A DNA stretch of 64,000 bases from Solobacterium moorei (GCF_036323475.1 NZ_AP028934.1:2542001-2606000); one strand, 5' to 3'; counted from the first letter of the stretch, positions 35,271 through 45,525 are shown. A program made the numbers and translations. The notes: a model not told the origin generated them from the letters alone.

Positions 35271-38200
35271 TTAAATTTCTAAAGCTTTATCATGATGTAC
35301 TGACCATGCATATGCATCAATTGTTTTATTTGGGTAAATTAGCTGTAGTGCTTTTCTATATGTATTGATCTGTTCTGTATACAACGATTTAATCTTAGAT
35401 AATTCTGCGTTATCCGTCTTAAAATCAATCAGAATAATTCTATCTTCTAAGATTGACACAAAGTCCATGATACCATGTATCTTTTCTTTCTCTGTTTGTA
35501 CATAGAAAGGATACTCGTGATGAATTTCACCTTCTACAGCTTGGTGATATATATCTGAATCACCGAATGCCAGTAGATGTTTTAACTCTGTTGAAGAGAG
35601 ATTTAGGAATGTTAAATCATCTGCGTTAAATAATCTTGTTGGTATTTGTTCAAAGCATGCATGAATGTGTGTTCCATATTCTCTTCCAGCATTTGTTTCT
35701 GTTAAATCTAATGCTGGTAAGCTACTGCCAAACTCGGTAGAACTTGGTGTTAATATTTCCTTCTCTTCTACACTTGTGTATCCATAGTGAGGAAGTTCTG
35801 TGACAGTCTCTGTTTCTTTATGTTCTAGGTATACATTCCATGATGGATCAATATCAACCCGTTTCATAATTGGTTCGTTTGCCATTGTGCTAAGGATTAA
35901 TCCTGACATACCATTACGGATGAGTAAATCACCTAACATAAATTTCTTTCCACGATATGGAATTGGTTTGGGTAGTGCGTCTACGATATAGAGTCTACGT
36001 ACTGCACGTGTAACTGCTACATATAAGATACGAATAAATTCTTCCGCATCTTCTAAGTTTGCTTTGTATTCAATCGCACGTTTATGAATTGTCTTTCGTT
36101 TCGCACGATATGGATTCGCACATAAGAAGTTTAATCCAAGATAGAGATCATCATCGACATTGACTGCTTCTGCACTATCTCTAAACTGATTTATTGCATT
36201 ACTCCACAGGAATACATACTTATACTGCAATCCTTTTGAATGGTGAATCGTTGTGACGGTAACGATATCATCTGCTGAGCCCTTAGAGACAGCTTCATTG
36301 GATACTTCATCTTCAACTGCTTTTAAGGAATTTAAGAATTCCGCAACAGAGTGATACTTCGCAGATACTGTCATTTCAAATAGATAGTCAAAGTTTGACT
36401 GTTGACTGATATTTAAACGATTGAAGTAAGCGTTATGATTCGCAAGCTCTGATAACATTCTTGGAATACCATAGGTATCCGCAATCTCTTTATACATCTG
36501 TAAATCATCATAGATGCCAAACTCTTTGGCGACTGCCTTTATTGAACCTAGTCTTATCTTTGCCTTTGCAATCTCTTCATCACTATAGTTATAAAGATTA
36601 GAAACCATGCATGCAAATAGAGCAGAGTCTGCTTCTTCGTCTAACATAGCAGTACATAACGCAATAACTGTTTGACATAGCTCTGAACGATAGAATCCTT
36701 CACGTGTATCAATGCTGTAAGGAATTCCCTTCGCTTCAAAGGCCGCTTTGAGATATGCTTTATCACCATGACTTCGTAAGAGTATCGCAAAATCATGGAA
36801 AGATGGTAGCTTTGTATCGTTCTTTTTTGCAAGTTCGAATTCTTGGTTATAGGTATCAATAATCTTATTGGCAATCCAATTCGCCTTGATCATCTTGATA
36901 TCCTCATCTTCGTCCTCATCATCACTGACAATCGTTGTTTTATTCTTCGGAGTATAACTTGCAAATTCAATTAACGCATCTGGACTATCATTCTTTGGGA
37001 ACCAGTCAACGATATCATCCTCACCATACTTTTCTGTACTCTCTTTTACATTCATAATCTTTTGAAAGAGTATATTTGTAAATTGAATAATACGTGCATC
37101 TGAACGATAGTTTCTAGAAAGGATGATCTTCGCAGACTGCATAGATGTATCGATGGTTTCTTCAGTAATCTTTTCTGACTCATTTAATTTGGAACGCATT
37201 AGCGCAGGCTTCGCCTGACGGAAACGATAGATAGATTGTTTCGTGTCACCTACACGAAAGATACAGTTAGGACTTGCAATCATTTCAATAATTGTGTCCT
37301 GTAGTTTACTTGTATCCTGGAACTCATCAATCATGACTTCTTGTAAGTTATCGCGGATTACCTTTGCAACATTTTCATGTTTTAGAATTTCATATGCATA
37401 GCGCTCCATATCAGAGAAATACATTGCGGTATTTTCTTGTTTGATACGTATACAATTTTGATATGTATTCTTCGCTAGGTTAATGAGTGCCGTATTGATG
37501 ATAGAGGCATCTCTTGCGTCTGAGACAAAATCATCTTCATTCAAGCGTCCCTCTGCCATATTCTTGAGTATCTTTTTCAAATGATCCATTGCACGTGCAT
37601 GTTCCGGATAATTCTCTTTCTTATAACTAGAAAGCTTTGTATCATCCATCATTTGAATCTGTTGTTTATAGTTTTGATATATCGCAAAAGTATAGGCAGA
37701 ATGTTCATCTTCTGGCATCAGTTCAGCCTGTAATGTTCGAATGATATTTAAGAATGTATCAAAGGCTACAGAATTATCGATTATTTTTCCACGTCCATTG
37801 ATGGCTTCCGGTAACTCTTGCAAGATTTCAATATCGCGCTGTAATACTGCTAGCTGTCCATACAAAGACGCAAAGAAATACTTACGGATATTGATATCGA
37901 ATGCATCAAATGATGTAAAGTTATTTGAACTTGTAGGATCAAACTTCTTTGGATACATCTTTAATGCATGTTGGTACCATTCATCTGGATCAACGGATGA
38001 TTCCGTATGACGATTGATTTTCACAACCGCATTATATAGTCCATCATAGTCGTCAGCACGACTAGAAAAGTACGAAGCTAGCATAATGGTTTCTTGTGGG
38101 CTTATTTGATAGGCATACTCTAATGCACGCATAAACGCATCACGCTGAATATTTTCATTTTGTCCACTTGAGAGAATATTTTCTGTCGTTGCTGGATCTA

Positions 38201-38594
38201 GACCGATAATGTTGTAATACTTCTTGATAATAGATAAACAGAAAGAGTCGATGGTTGTAATATTTGCACTTGCGAGTGCGATAATCTGATCATCGATATA
38301 CTGAATTAATTCTTGATCAACAGGTTCTTCTTTTTCTGCTAACTGTTTGATTTCATTTAACTCTTGGGCAACACGCTTCTTCATTTCACTTGCGGCTGCT
38401 TCGGTAAATGTTAAGGCGAGGATACGTGATAAAGGTACACGTGGGTTATCCTCAATACATCTTTTTACCAAACGGGATACGAGTACTTTTGTCTTACCTG
38501 CACCTGCAGAGGCGGAAACGACGATACCCATCCCAGAAGAATTACAGGCAACGGACTGTTCAGCAGATAATTGATTTTTCTCAGAGATTCTCAT
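35271..38594 (-). CDS. addA: ATP-dependent helicase/nuclease subunit A
   Basis: A 1107-residue AddA, the motor and 3'-strand nuclease of the AddAB recombination complex that processes double-strand breaks up to Chi. UvrD-type helicase motifs: VSASAGAGKTKVLVSR (Walker A), LALTFTEAAASEM, MIDEFQDTSKLQD, FRVGDTKQSIYRFR, TIHHSKGLQYKYVFLW and LYVAVTRAVRRLY. The C-terminal RecB nuclease has GIMDFVSILEDRIILIDFKTD. The start is ATG 38594 after AAAGGGGG; the TTG at 38618 has no ribosome site. It overlaps addB by 14 bases. Confidence 0.95.
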   Translation of the reverse strand: MRISEKNQLSAEQSVACNSSGMGIVVSASAGAGKTKVLVSRLVKRCIEDNPRVPLSRILALTFTEAAASEMKKRVAQELNEIKQLAEKEEPVDQELIQYIDDQIIALASANITTIDSFCLSIIKKYYNIIGLDPATTENILSSGQNENIQRDAFMRALEYAYQISPQETIMLASYFSSRADDYDGLYNAVVKINRHTESSVDPDEWYQHALKMYPKKFDPTSSNNFTSFDAFDINIRKYFFASLYGQLAVLQRDIEILQELPEAINGRGKIIDNSVAFDTFLNIIRTLQAELMPEDEHSAYTFAIYQNYKQQIQMMDDTKLSSYKKENYPEHARAMDHLKKILKNMAEGRLNEDDFVSDARDASIINTALINLAKNTYQNCIRIKQENTAMYFSDMERYAYEILKHENVAKVIRDNLQEVMIDEFQDTSKLQDTIIEMIASPNCIFRVGDTKQSIYRFRQAKPALMRSKLNESEKITEETIDTSMQSAKIILSRNYRSDARIIQFTNILFQKIMNVKESTEKYGEDDIVDWFPKNDSPDALIEFASYTPKNKTTIVSDDEDEDEDIKMIKANWIANKIIDTYNQEFELAKKNDTKLPSFHDFAILLRSHGDKAYLKAAFEAKGIPYSIDTREGFYRSELCQTVIALCTAMLDEEADSALFACMVSNLYNYSDEEIAKAKIRLGSIKAVAKEFGIYDDLQMYKEIADTYGIPRMLSELANHNAYFNRLNISQQSNFDYLFEMTVSAKYHSVAEFLNSLKAVEDEVSNEAVSKGSADDIVTVTTIHHSKGLQYKYVFLWSNAINQFRDSAEAVNVDDDLYLGLNFLCANPYRAKRKTIHKRAIEYKANLEDAEEFIRILYVAVTRAVRRLYIVDALPKPIPYRGKKFMLGDLLIRNGMSGLILSTMANEPIMKRVDIDPSWNVYLEHKETETVTELPHYGYTSVEEKEILTPSSTEFGSSLPALDLTETNAGREYGTHIHACFEQIPTRLFNADDLTFLNLSSTELKHLLAFGDSDIYHQAVEGEIHHEYPFYVQTEKEKIHGIMDFVSILEDRIILIDFKTDNAELSKIKSLYTEQINTYRKALQLIYPNKTIDAYAWSVHHDKALEI

Positions 38595-41280
38595 CTTCTT
38601 TTGCCCCCTTTGCCGCAACTTCTTCTTTCTCTAATTTAAATGGAATTTCCGTTGGAATACCTTCCACCTCCACTGCTGTTGGAATGCGATATTTACCATC
38701 AAAGTGATACATCGCCATATATGGTAATGTTGTATTCTCAATTGGAGAAAGTTCAATATTTCCGCTAAGTACATGTTCATGGAAGTTTGCATAGATTCCT
38801 TCAATGTATGCTTGAATCTTATCAAAGTCGTAGATATTCTTTGGACTCTTGATATGTCTTGCGCCTAAATCCACATCATCACGATGTTCGTTGAAAATCC
38901 ATACGGCACACTTTCGACTCTTGATGAAATCCCCTTCTAAGCTATTTAACAATGCTTGTTTTGGCATATCGCCACATTTGTTGTAGATACGATTCAAATC
39001 AATCGTTTCATCCTTCATAGAGATATACTGTACAGCTGTTGGATTGTATTTCTTTCCTTGCAGGTTATTTGCTACAATCATCATGTACGTTAACATCTGT
39101 AGACGTAAGCCCTGCTTTACTTCCGCTTCACCAATAGATAATACCGAAGATTTGTAATCAATGATGCGAATCAAATCCTGGTATAGATCAATACGATCAA
39201 TAATACCGTGGATATTCACATTACCAATTACTGTTTCAGGTAAACGATACTCAAAATATTCTGGAATAAAGCTTGTATCTTCTTCTAAATCATGCATGAA
39301 TGTCATAAACTTAGACAATGAATCTGCCAATCTTTCCAAAGAGATATCGTATAGATATTGTTCATTTGGATGTGTTAGCTTGAGTATATCAAAATATGGT
39401 CTTAGTAGCTCTTTGATTTCGGTAGATGTTAAAATGTTCTTTCCATCTTCTTGTAATGCATACTGTTTACGCTTTACGCTTTCATGCATGTATTTATTTT
39501 TATAAGAAGATAGTAATGTATACATGAAATGATGTTGAATATTTCCAATCGTGATTGGATCAAGCTCCGAGAATTCTTGGTCCATAATTCCTAACCCCTT
39601 TTGGATAAAGTATCCATATGGATTGCGGTAATATGACTCTACCGTACTAACAGAACCATTTAATAAGCCCTTTTCATCTAAAAATAATTGTTGTGCAGTT
39701 TCTGGTGTTAATTCATGTTTTACTTCCATATGATTATCTACAATCAAAATTGGCCATGGGATGTTTTCTGTCTTCATGTCCACTTTTGATTGCACTTCGT
39801 ATGCTAGCTGCATTTCTTTGCCTTGGTAGTCATTTGTAGAATATGAATAATAGATTTCTTCTGCAGAGGAATCAATCCACCTAAGTGCGTTCATATAGTA
39901 ACCATAGCGCTTATTCATACTTGGATACGCCGGTATCTTTGCAAGATAATCTTCATCAAACAAACCATTATGAACTGGAAAGCCTGGATAATTCTTACCA
40001 CTACATCCAATTACATAAGTTACTTCTTGTTTCTTAACCGGATAAGTTAAATCTGCTACAGTACAGATCGCGTCTGTAAACACAGCACTATCCGAATGAA
40101 TTCCCTGTAACATATGCATGACAAAAGGAATATTTTCCACAGTCAGTTTCTCACTTGTTAAAATAGACTGTAAAATATTGCGTAATTGTCTTCCTTCTTT
40201 GAGTTCATGTTTATTCTGCAAAATCTTTTGATTACGGATAATTTCAAATGCATTCATCAACATTTCTTCAAATGTAGATGCTTGCATTAAGCTATCTAAA
40301 GCCTGTTGAATACTATTGAATAACTCATCTGCACGCTCTTCAAAGTATGCATAACGTGTAGCTTCCTTTTTGAATACTTCTGATGCCTCTAGAGATTGCG
40401 ATAAATGTTTTGGACATTCAACATCTACCAATACTTGGTCTAGATATTTGAGTACTGTAAATAGTGAACTACTCTTCTTTTGGTCATCTACACCAAATGC
40501 ATCTATATATAAAGCCTTCATTAACGCTTCTTTATTCTTTTGATACGCAAGATTGACTAATGCGATATAGCGTTGAATCAATCTGGCAGATACATCATGA
40601 TGAACTGTTGAAAATGGTATCTCATATCTTCCAAATACTTGTTGTACAACAGGGTATTGTGTTTTCCATGAAGTAAGTACTAAATTACATGGTCTTCGAT
40701 ATGTTGCGATATCCTGTGCTACCGCCTCAATTTCACGACGCGTACTTAATGCATAGCGTAAATGTTTTTGACTAGTTGTTGTGTCATTTGTTTTTGTTTT
40801 GTCTTTGAGTTGTTCTAGAATTTCCACATAGTATGGATCTGCCTCAAAGAAAGGATATACTTCTACATCGTCCTGCTGCAATTTCTGAATTGCAGTTCCC
40901 TTATTTTCTACATTCTCTTTTTCCACAAATGGAATTTCTAATAGAATACGAATGATTTCTTTTAATTCCTTTTCTTGTTCATTTGTCTCAGGTAGAGCAT
41001 CAACTTGAATATCGCGTTGAATACACTCTAATACAAACTGAAAAATCTCCTGAATGAATGCAGGATAGTCAAACATCTTTTGATAAATGGGAAACTCATC
41101 ACTTCTCTTTTTTAATGTATAAGAGATCTTCAAAAGTGCTACATGCTTGTCTGTATGTTTTTCTCCTAGCGCAACAGAAAGTGGAACTGCTAGTACATTT
41201 TTGACAACGCCATGATTATGTTTTGCAAGATCCTCATAAATATACTCTTTTTGGTAATTTGCACATAAAATTGTTTTCAT
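38581..41280 (-). CDS. addB: ATP-dependent nuclease subunit B (AddB-like)
   Basis: An 899-residue partner of AddA, shorter than the Bacillus protein (about 1160 residues). The helicase-like N-terminus is degenerate with no Walker A. The C-terminal RecB-type nuclease shows HGIIDRIDLYQDLIRIIDYKSS and GLRLQMLTYM, and the N-terminal Cys of an AddB Fe-S cluster may be the one in MKTILC. No clear ribosome site precedes ATG 41280; a TATGAT -10 lies about 15 bases before it, so translation may be leaderless. Assignment rests on the nuclease motif and the overlap with addA. Confidence 0.85.
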   Translation of the reverse strand: MKTILCANYQKEYIYEDLAKHNHGVVKNVLAVPLSVALGEKHTDKHVALLKISYTLKKRSDEFPIYQKMFDYPAFIQEIFQFVLECIQRDIQVDALPETNEQEKELKEIIRILLEIPFVEKENVENKGTAIQKLQQDDVEVYPFFEADPYYVEILEQLKDKTKTNDTTTSQKHLRYALSTRREIEAVAQDIATYRRPCNLVLTSWKTQYPVVQQVFGRYEIPFSTVHHDVSARLIQRYIALVNLAYQKNKEALMKALYIDAFGVDDQKKSSSLFTVLKYLDQVLVDVECPKHLSQSLEASEVFKKEATRYAYFEERADELFNSIQQALDSLMQASTFEEMLMNAFEIIRNQKILQNKHELKEGRQLRNILQSILTSEKLTVENIPFVMHMLQGIHSDSAVFTDAICTVADLTYPVKKQEVTYVIGCSGKNYPGFPVHNGLFDEDYLAKIPAYPSMNKRYGYYMNALRWIDSSAEEIYYSYSTNDYQGKEMQLAYEVQSKVDMKTENIPWPILIVDNHMEVKHELTPETAQQLFLDEKGLLNGSVSTVESYYRNPYGYFIQKGLGIMDQEFSELDPITIGNIQHHFMYTLLSSYKNKYMHESVKRKQYALQEDGKNILTSTEIKELLRPYFDILKLTHPNEQYLYDISLERLADSLSKFMTFMHDLEEDTSFIPEYFEYRLPETVIGNVNIHGIIDRIDLYQDLIRIIDYKSSVLSIGEAEVKQGLRLQMLTYMMIVANNLQGKKYNPTAVQYISMKDETIDLNRIYNKCGDMPKQALLNSLEGDFIKSRKCAVWIFNEHRDDVDLGARHIKSPKNIYDFDKIQAYIEGIYANFHEHVLSGNIELSPIENTTLPYMAMYHFDGKYRIPTAVEVEGIPTEIPFKLEKEEVAAKGAKEDENL

Positions 41281-41463
41281 ATTTAGATTTTATCATAGGC
41301 AATCCTGCATATTTGTTAAAATATCCTGTTTTATACAAAAAAATTGCGTAATGTTACTGGATTTTTCAAAATCTGCATGCCTATAATTACATCGACAAAC
41401 ACTACATAATCATCAACTAACAATATAAAATTGAATACAATTACTTGGAGGAAAGTATTTATC

Positions 41464-42285
41464 ATGGCAATCTGTGCTATTCTTGGCCAGAAAATAGACA
41501 GTAGGAAAGACGGAGACGACTGTTTATTTAACGGTTATTTAGAAGATTATCTCAGTCTTAGGGAAAATGAGATTGATGATAATTTAAAAGAATCATTTGA
41601 AAAAGTATTAGAAGTAGAACCAGACACAAAGATTTGTGTGGATTTACACTGCGCCGTCAACATTGAAGCAATTAGCAACCAAATCATCCGCTATAAAGAC
41701 ATCTGCAAGCTTAACGGGAAACCACTTGTAATTCCTTACATCTTGTATTTTCAACATGATGATGAAGATAGAGCTATCATCATTTATGACTGTAAGCAAT
41801 ACGGATATATCTATGCGAAAGGTCTTTACTACTGCATGACTGAACCAGCTGGCGAATTTATCAACTGCAAAAACGAAATTGTTGCGATTTCTTCTAAACA
41901 AGAAACAATCCTAAAAGTTCTTAACCAATTATTCACTGTAAAAGCAGGCTCTATTCAGCGTAGTATCGATCACGAACTTTTCCACAATTATGAAGAGTTA
42001 AAAACTGCATCCAAAGAAGCTGCGAACGCTCTAAAACTAGAAGCGATGGAAAAACTTCCTGAATTAGAAGATCGTACACACGCAATCTGCCATTATGTAA
42101 CAAACTGGTTTCTTTTAAAGAAGGTTCTCTATGTACAATATATGGTAAATAAGAATATCTTATCTAGCGTTCACGAAAATAATATTAAAAAACAGAGAAA
42201 TCAAGCAAAGATGAATTCTGAAGAAATTGATATTCTCAGTTTCAGTGAAATGTGGAGATTACCAAAACAGGAAACCGCTGTATAA
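41464..42285 (+). CDS. Uncharacterised cytoplasmic protein
   Basis: A 273-residue soluble protein starting MAICAILGQKIDSRKDGDD, with no signal peptide or membrane helix. An acidic N-terminal half (LYFQHDDEDRAIIIYD, KQYGYIYAKGLYYCM) is followed by a helical half with HELFHNYEELKTASKEAANA and HAICHYVTNWFLLKKVLYV. HELFH recalls a metal motif but lies in no known peptidase context. ATG 41464 follows GGAGG at 41449; the frame from 41431 is longer without support. Between addB (divergent) and a terminator. Family not recognised. Confidence 0.7.
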   Translation: MAICAILGQKIDSRKDGDDCLFNGYLEDYLSLRENEIDDNLKESFEKVLEVEPDTKICVDLHCAVNIEAISNQIIRYKDICKLNGKPLVIPYILYFQHDDEDRAIIIYDCKQYGYIYAKGLYYCMTEPAGEFINCKNEIVAISSKQETILKVLNQLFTVKAGSIQRSIDHELFHNYEELKTASKEAANALKLEAMEKLPELEDRTHAICHYVTNWFLLKKVLYVQYMVNKNILSSVHENNIKKQRNQAKMNSEEIDILSFSEMWRLPKQETAV

Positions 42286-42297
42286 TATTGTGTCGTT

Positions 42298-42327
42298 GCC
42301 TTATCCATAAATGGGTAGGGTTTTTAT
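42298..42327 (+). terminator. Terminator after the unknown gene
   Basis: CCTTATCCAT/ATGGGTAGG imperfect stem and GTTTTT. Confidence 0.6.
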
Positions 42328-42426
42328 ATGTTCATCAAAGCGTGCTTTGCCAAGTTCCTTTTTTGATGCTTTCTCTGTTTCATTTTGAATAAAGAAATAA
42401 GACGATAGTGTTTTAATTTCTATCAT
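42301..42426 (-). CDS. Small open frame (41 residues), possible gene remnant
   Basis: The minus strand codes MIEIKTLSSYFFIQNETEK followed by a Lys-rich stretch and FDEHIKTLP before the stop. It lies 29 bases after the SPL-like gene stop in the same direction. Composition looks protein-like, but no ribosome site is seen, and it overlaps the terminator of the opposite gene. It may be the end of a deleted gene. Confidence 0.25.
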   Translation of the reverse strand: MIEIKTLSSYFFIQNETEKASKKELGKARFDEHIKTLPIYG

Positions 42427-42455
42427 CTCATACCATAGATACTTAATTCAGTTAG

Positions 42456-43334
42456 TCAAACTTCATCAAAGAAACTGAGTTGCTTTGAAATATTCTTTCC
42501 TTCAAATAAATTGAGGTAGTTAAATATCGCTTCATTATCATGAACGATGTTATTCAGCTCACAGAATTCATGAAACAAATTCATTAGTTTTTTGTTGTTT
42601 ACACTGTTTGCTACATAATTGTTTCCGTATCCTCTGATGTATCGTTCTTTCAGCTTTGGAAACTTTTTATCCAACTGCGAATAAAAATATTCTCTGTTTC
42701 CCTCTCTGAGTGTAAGTCCCATACCAAAGCATATTATTCCAAACACTTTTACTTCCTTGCAATAATTTAAAATACCAATGATGTTTTCCTCCGTATCGGT
42801 AATAAATGGTAATATCGGAGTCAGCCAAACTACTGTTGGTATTCCCTCATCACGCAATATTTTTAATGCTTCAACCCTTTCTCTTGTTGTTGAAACATTA
42901 GGCTCTATCTTTTTACAAAGCTCTTCATCATAAGTTGTTAATGTCATTTGAATTACACATTTTGATTTTGAATGTATTTCCTTAAATAAATCTAAATCCC
43001 TTAAAACATTAGCTGACTTTGTTATAAGTGTTATACCGAAGCCATATTTATTTATTATATCAAGTGCCTGTCTTGTATAATTTAGTTCAAGTTCCTCTTT
43101 AATGTATGGATCCGTCATAGATCCCAAACCAATCATACATTTTTTTCGCTTTCGTTTTAGGCTCTCTTCCAAAAGACTGATGCCATTTTCCTTTACTTCT
43201 ACATCTTCAAATTTATAGTTCATTTGATAACATTTACTTCTTGAGTCACAATAAATGCAGCCATGAGTACAACCCCTGAACAAATTCATTCCATTTTTTG
43301 AAGATAGTATTCCTTTTACTTTTGTAAAATGCAC
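42456..43334 (-). CDS. SPL-family radical SAM protein
   Basis: A 292-residue radical SAM enzyme with the cluster motif FRGCTHGCIYCDSRSKC (CxxxCxxC) near residue 21, then MIGLGSMTDPY and the TIM-barrel pattern ITLITKSANVLRDLDL. It belongs to the group related to spore photoproduct lyase, which repairs thymine dimers in spore DNA, but lacks the long N-terminal part of true SplB. In this cluster a DNA- or adduct-repair role is likely but inferred. It begins 18 bases after the ClbS-like gene and is the third gene of that operon. Confidence 0.85.
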   Translation of the reverse strand: MHFTKVKGILSSKNGMNLFRGCTHGCIYCDSRSKCYQMNYKFEDVEVKENGISLLEESLKRKRKKCMIGLGSMTDPYIKEELELNYTRQALDIINKYGFGITLITKSANVLRDLDLFKEIHSKSKCVIQMTLTTYDEELCKKIEPNVSTTRERVEALKILRDEGIPTVVWLTPILPFITDTEENIIGILNYCKEVKVFGIICFGMGLTLREGNREYFYSQLDKKFPKLKERYIRGYGNNYVANSVNNKKLMNLFHEFCELNNIVHDNEAIFNYLNLFEGKNISKQLSFFDEV

Positions 43335-43352
43335 GTTACTATCCTATTCCAA

Positions 43353-43895
43353 TTATTTTTGATTTACATTTTTCTGATGCGCTTTAATCTTTTTCATTGC
43401 CCAATCATAATGACTTGCAGTTGCACTTACAAAGTATGAACCAAGCACACTTCCTCCGACCCATTTATAAACACCTTTTGAAAAGAGTTCTTCATTTGTA
43501 AATTTTTCAGCTAACGCTAATACATCACTATGTGATTTATGAACTATTTTAATTGCGTCTTCAAGAGAAGTATTTTGATGTTTCTTCCAAAGTTCCACAT
43601 TCATATCTCCATAAGTTTTCCAGTTATATGGTTCAGGTAAAAATGGGTTTTCTTCTCCCTCTTGATTGGAATGTACCCAATTCAAAATAAGCTGATGCCA
43701 TTCATAGAGATGGGTTAGAATATCTCTTAAGTTTTTATCTCTTTTCCAATGAGCTTCTTTTTTCTTTTCATCTTTTGAAAAATCAAAGGGCGTATTTAAC
43801 TCTTCCTCTGTCATCTTTGAAATAAGTAAATTTAACTTTTCATAGTTTTCCTTAGCAGCAGTCATTAAATCATTTTTTGTCGTTGGTCTTGACAT
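43353..43895 (-). CDS. ClbS/DfsB-family four-helix-bundle protein (DUF1706)
   Basis: A 180-residue protein of the DUF1706 group, related to ClbS, the cyclopropane hydrolase that protects colibactin producers and neighbours by opening the warhead. Typical stretches: SRPTTKNDLMTAAKENYEKL, LTHLYEWHQLILNWV with conserved Trp-His, and the C-terminal SATASHYDWAMKKIKAH. The family also includes DfsB-like proteins of other function, so substrate is not certain. It lies 12 bases after the GyrI-like gene. Confidence 0.85.
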   Translation of the reverse strand: MSRPTTKNDLMTAAKENYEKLNLLISKMTEEELNTPFDFSKDEKKKEAHWKRDKNLRDILTHLYEWHQLILNWVHSNQEGEENPFLPEPYNWKTYGDMNVELWKKHQNTSLEDAIKIVHKSHSDVLALAEKFTNEELFSKGVYKWVGGSVLGSYFVSATASHYDWAMKKIKAHQKNVNQK

Positions 43896-43907
43896 AACAC
43901 TTTACTC

Positions 43908-44525
43908 CTATTTCACTGAATATCTTAATATAGTTTTTTGTTTTTCTTCTGATGTCCTGTTTTTATTACTTAGGTATATTTCTTTATGAAAATCACCTAT
44001 TCTTCTAAGATCAAGTTTTCTTGCAAGTTCATTTAGCTGTTCAAATGATTTTGGTTCATCATCATAACTTCCAACATGTAAAATCTGAATGGATTTACCT
44101 TCTTCTATTTCTCTAAAACTCATCTCATCATACAATGCATTAGGCTTTTTCTTTTTTATATTCTCAAGTGCCTTTGTGAATATCTCTTGTGTAATAAAAT
44201 CAGGTTGTTTAATCATCAATGTGTATTCCAGTTTATTTTTATCAAGCTCTGCTCCATTTACTTTTTCCCATAATCCCTCTAATGGATATACCGTAAAATC
44301 TGTAATCTCGTTATCAGTTTTATTTTTCATTGCATTTTTAAACAACATTTTAATGGCATAAGCAAGAGAATATAATGCGGATATTCTGTTTGAGAAATCT
44401 ACTTCATTCGGATTTCCTTTACCTTTTACCAAAACAAATTTTTGCTTTGGAACATTTACAATAATTGGCATTTGTTTTACGCTGTAAAGATTATTTTCTT
44501 GTTTTCGCCATTCATATTTCATCAT
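43908..44525 (-). CDS. GyrI-like small-molecule-binding protein
   Basis: A 205-residue protein with the GyrI-like (SOUL/BacR) domain fold: VNVPKQKFVLVKGKGNPN, AIKMLFKNAMKNK, DFTVYPLEGLWE and IQILHVGSYDDEPKSFEQL. Members bind drugs or gyrase; some were shown to hydrolyse cyclopropanoid DNA alkylators. First gene of the effector operon, with TATAAT at 44554-44559 (minus strand) and a 15-bp operator just upstream. Confidence 0.85.
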   Translation of the reverse strand: MMKYEWRKQENNLYSVKQMPIIVNVPKQKFVLVKGKGNPNEVDFSNRISALYSLAYAIKMLFKNAMKNKTDNEITDFTVYPLEGLWEKVNGAELDKNKLEYTLMIKQPDFITQEIFTKALENIKKKKPNALYDEMSFREIEEGKSIQILHVGSYDDEPKSFEQLNELARKLDLRRIGDFHKEIYLSNKNRTSEEKQKTILRYSVK

Positions 44526-44573
44526 CTAATCCTCCCTTTATATTTGGCTAATTTTATTATACAGAAGGATACT

Positions 44574-44588
44574 TGACATCATTTGTCA
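44574..44588 (-). promoter_or_regulatory. Operator upstream of the GyrI-like gene
   Basis: TGACAAATGATGTCA (minus strand), an inverted repeat TGACA-N5-TGTCA, placed over the -35 region of the TATAAT at 44554-44559. The same site occurs upstream of the WYL gene. It overlaps the last codon of the WYL gene. Confidence 0.75.
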
Positions 44589-45485
44589 TGTTATATATTT
44601 TTCTGCCATTTTATTTATCATTTCTTTAATCTGCATTCGTATCTCCTTTGGCTCTAATACTTCTGCTCCATCTCCAAAAGAAAAAATATAATTATATAGG
44701 TTATAGTCATTCGACATTTCTATTTCAGCATATAAATTTCCATCATCTCCTTCTATGATTTCTCCATTTAACTCATCATATACTCGAAAAGCAACTTTAC
44801 GATCAAACTTAACTTTTATATGCACTGTGTTCTCGTGTGGCATTTCTTTCTTGAGTATTGCATCTTCAAAGCTGTCATCAAACTTTTCGGTATGGATGTC
44901 TAAATTCTTTATTCGGGACAACTTGAAATATCTAAAATCATTTCTGAGCAAACACAAGGCATATAGATACCAATCCTGACTCTTGAAAAGTAATCTCACG
45001 GGTTTAACGATTCTGTTTGTCTCTTCTTCATTGCTGCTAAAATATGTGAATGAAACAATGTTCTTACTTAAAATTGCAGACTTAATACCATTAAATGTTC
45101 TTTCATACATCTTATTGTTTTGCCAATTATTAAAATCAACTTCTATCCAATTGGTATTTTTCATTTTAAAGAGTGCAGAAAGTTTTGTTAGAAGTTCATT
45201 CTCATGTTGTTTTGTTGTATTATCCAATCCTTGAAGAGCTGACATAATTTGCTGTTTCTCGTTTTCAGACAGTAGTAATTTACTAAGAATAAAATCTTCA
45301 GCAATTTCTATTCCACCACCTTTTCCTTGCAACGCATAGATGGGAATACCCGCACTGCTAATAGCGTCAATATCTCGATATATCGTCCTGACTGATACCT
45401 CAAATTTATCCGCAAGCTCATTAGCCGTAACTTTTCCATTTTCTAAAATGTAATATAATATCCTAAATAGTCTATTATCTTTCAT
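44586..45485 (-). CDS. WYL-domain transcriptional regulator (YafY type)
   Basis: A 299-residue regulator: N-terminal HTH_11 winged helix (RILYYILENGKVTANELADK, VSVRTIYRDIDAISSAGIP), the GGGI loop after it, then a WYL domain with KPVRLLFKSQDWYLYALCLL and a WCX C-terminus. WYL domains sense nucleic acid or small ligands, and many control DNA-damage or defence genes. It controls its own promoter and the GyrI-ClbS-SPL operon if the shared operator is its site. No ribosome overlap with neighbours. Confidence 0.9.
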   Translation of the reverse strand: MKDNRLFRILYYILENGKVTANELADKFEVSVRTIYRDIDAISSAGIPIYALQGKGGGIEIAEDFILSKLLLSENEKQQIMSALQGLDNTTKQHENELLTKLSALFKMKNTNWIEVDFNNWQNNKMYERTFNGIKSAILSKNIVSFTYFSSNEEETNRIVKPVRLLFKSQDWYLYALCLLRNDFRYFKLSRIKNLDIHTEKFDDSFEDAILKKEMPHENTVHIKVKFDRKVAFRVYDELNGEIIEGDDGNLYAEIEMSNDYNLYNYIFSFGDGAEVLEPKEIRMQIKEMINKMAEKYIT

Positions 45486-45525
45486 GATTTTAACATCTCC
45501 TATTATTGATTATAATGCAATAGCT

